Part shown: positions 23,999 to 24,851 of the stretch, one piece after another
Layout: each line of letters starts with the position of its first letter
Position numbering within the stretch: position 1 is the stretch's first letter
Source: a virus
Virus record (IMG/VR): IMGVR_UViG_3300025093_000114
Coordinates: 1 to 24,851 of that record
DNA: 24,851 nt
Reading direction: 5' to 3' (one strand)
The notes under the pieces: model-generated
Told to the model about the DNA's origin: nothing
Database searches by the model: none
The model's input: the letters and a program-made list of their open reading frames with translations, nothing else
Position numbers and translations under genes: made by a program

Positions 23999-24851
23999 TG
24001 GCAAGAACAATCCCAGCACCTTCTGGCGGAAGAACTGTCCCTGCTCCTGATGCAGGCGGCGGCGGTGGTGGTGGAAATCCATACCGCGACTGGACCGAAC
24101 TCGACATCCATGACGCCAGTCTCTGGCAACGAGTTGATCAACCCACGGGCCCCGCACGCCTCGGCACGATCTCCTCCGACGGTACGGTGCTGACTTACGA
24201 CAATCCCAACACGGGCGCAAAGCAGATGCAGCCCGGTACGTTGAAGGGAACACTCTACATCGCAAAGGCACACTTGAAGCCCTATGAGGAGTGTGGTTTG
24301 GCAGAGCCTTCTGGAGTTACTCCGAACCAACTCTACCCTGAGCAGTTCTCGATCAAGGTTGAGCTTCTGTGCGACGACATCCCCATCACCGGGCCCGTAG
24401 GTAGCGAGAGCACTTTTGGCTACGGCCAATATGGGCAGATCGGTGTCGGCTTTGTCCATTACGCGACCGATCAAGGCGGTACGCCTGTAATGCCGAACGC
24501 GACTCTCGAATGGGCAATGGCTCGGGTCTACAAGAACCAGACCTCAGATCCCACGGGGACGACAAGCGCTGGCCTCTACAAGGCTGGGTATATGACTGGC
24601 GGAAACCAGGCGTCAACTACAGGTGCAACCTGGAAGTGTCAGTTTTCGCCCCAGCGTGACGTTGACCACAACGCCATCATCTTCCAAGCAACCTTCGGGG
24701 CGACAAGCCGCAACAGCGTTGATCGATGCTTCATCCACGGCGGTTCTTACGCGACTACGAATCCACGAGCGAGATTCTTAGGCTCCGCTATCGGAACCAA
24801 CGGCAACAACGCAACCCAGTTTACTGGTGCTAACGACCGCTACGTCCACAT
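23998..24851 (+). CDS. Open-ended virion protein with N-terminal Gly tract (3' partial)
   Basis: An uninterrupted frame of 284 codons runs from the ATG at 23998 off the right edge. The start overlaps the previous stop (TAATG), with GAGGA at 23986-23990. The protein opens MARTIPAPSGGRTVPAPDAG, then seven Gly in a row (24055-24075), a flexible linker, then a strand-rich region (LWQRVDQPTGPARLGTISSD, FSIKVELLCDDIPITGPVG, TLEWAMARVYKNQ, NAIIFQATFGATSRNSVDR). This looks like a lectin-like or jelly-roll virion protein, possibly a fibre, spike or capsid appendage. Codon use (ACG, GGC, GCG, CTC) departs from the GGA/CGA/ACT style of most of the window, suggesting high expression or separate origin. 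The missing 3' part may hold the decisive domain. Confidence 0.7.
   Translation, partial: MARTIPAPSGGRTVPAPDAGGGGGGGNPYRDWTELDIHDASLWQRVDQPTGPARLGTISSDGTVLTYDNPNTGAKQMQPGTLKGTLYIAKAHLKPYEECGLAEPSGVTPNQLYPEQFSIKVELLCDDIPITGPVGSESTFGYGQYGQIGVGFVHYATDQGGTPVMPNATLEWAMARVYKNQTSDPTGTTSAGLYKAGYMTGGNQASTTGATWKCQFSPQRDVDHNAIIFQATFGATSRNSVDRCFIHGGSYATTNPRARFLGSAIGTNGNNATQFTGANDRYVH

Overview
The window is 24.85 kb of a tailed double-stranded DNA bacteriophage (or prophage) genome, carrying the virion structure and assembly module. Every credible gene is on the + strand. Genes overlap by one to four bases or are separated by short gaps; no stretch longer than about 95 bases lacks a gene. No tRNA, rRNA, CRISPR array, insertion sequence, integrase or host metabolic gene was seen. 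The sequence does not identify the host. Composition looks moderately GC-rich by eye (not counted).

The gene order is that of a short-tailed (podovirus-like, T7-type) virion module. It starts with the end of an unidentified upstream protein, then portal, FmdB-type zinc ribbon, a small acidic protein, scaffold, major capsid protein and a capsid decoration-type protein (3-5478). After a C(UUCG)G hairpin come a head-tail adaptor, a small basic protein and a beta-propeller tail nozzle (5550-9599). Next are three tandem appendage-type proteins (9596-11761). These are followed by a set of three whose order and rising size (253, 938 and 2033 aa) resemble the T7 internal core/ejection proteins gp14, gp15 and gp16 (11771-21470). 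After a second hairpin comes a late accessory virion cluster: a second decoration-type protein, a small beta-rich protein, a 421-aa protein with a Gly-rich hydrophobic segment and a SHOCT-like motif, a small degenerate HNH-like protein, and an open-ended Gly-tract protein running off the right edge (21565-24851).

Working model (inference): portal, scaffold and coat build the procapsid; adaptor and nozzle close the vertex and form the short tail; the three tandem proteins form surface appendages; the 253/938/2033-aa proteins are packaged inside and cross the host envelope with the DNA; decoration-type proteins stabilise or adorn the shell. One candidate sigma70-type promoter overlapping a perfect palindrome lies in front of the acidic-protein/scaffold/coat genes. 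Codon choice splits into two classes. The coat, decoration-type and last genes prefer C-ended codons, while most others favour CGA/GGA/GCA and carry a strand-biased CGGGCA hexamer. No wholly new system is proven. The best leads are the giant ejection protein, the C-terminal Cys/Trp-rich domain of the 253-aa protein, the Ig/FN3-like insertions shared by adaptor and nozzle, and the appendage triplet.
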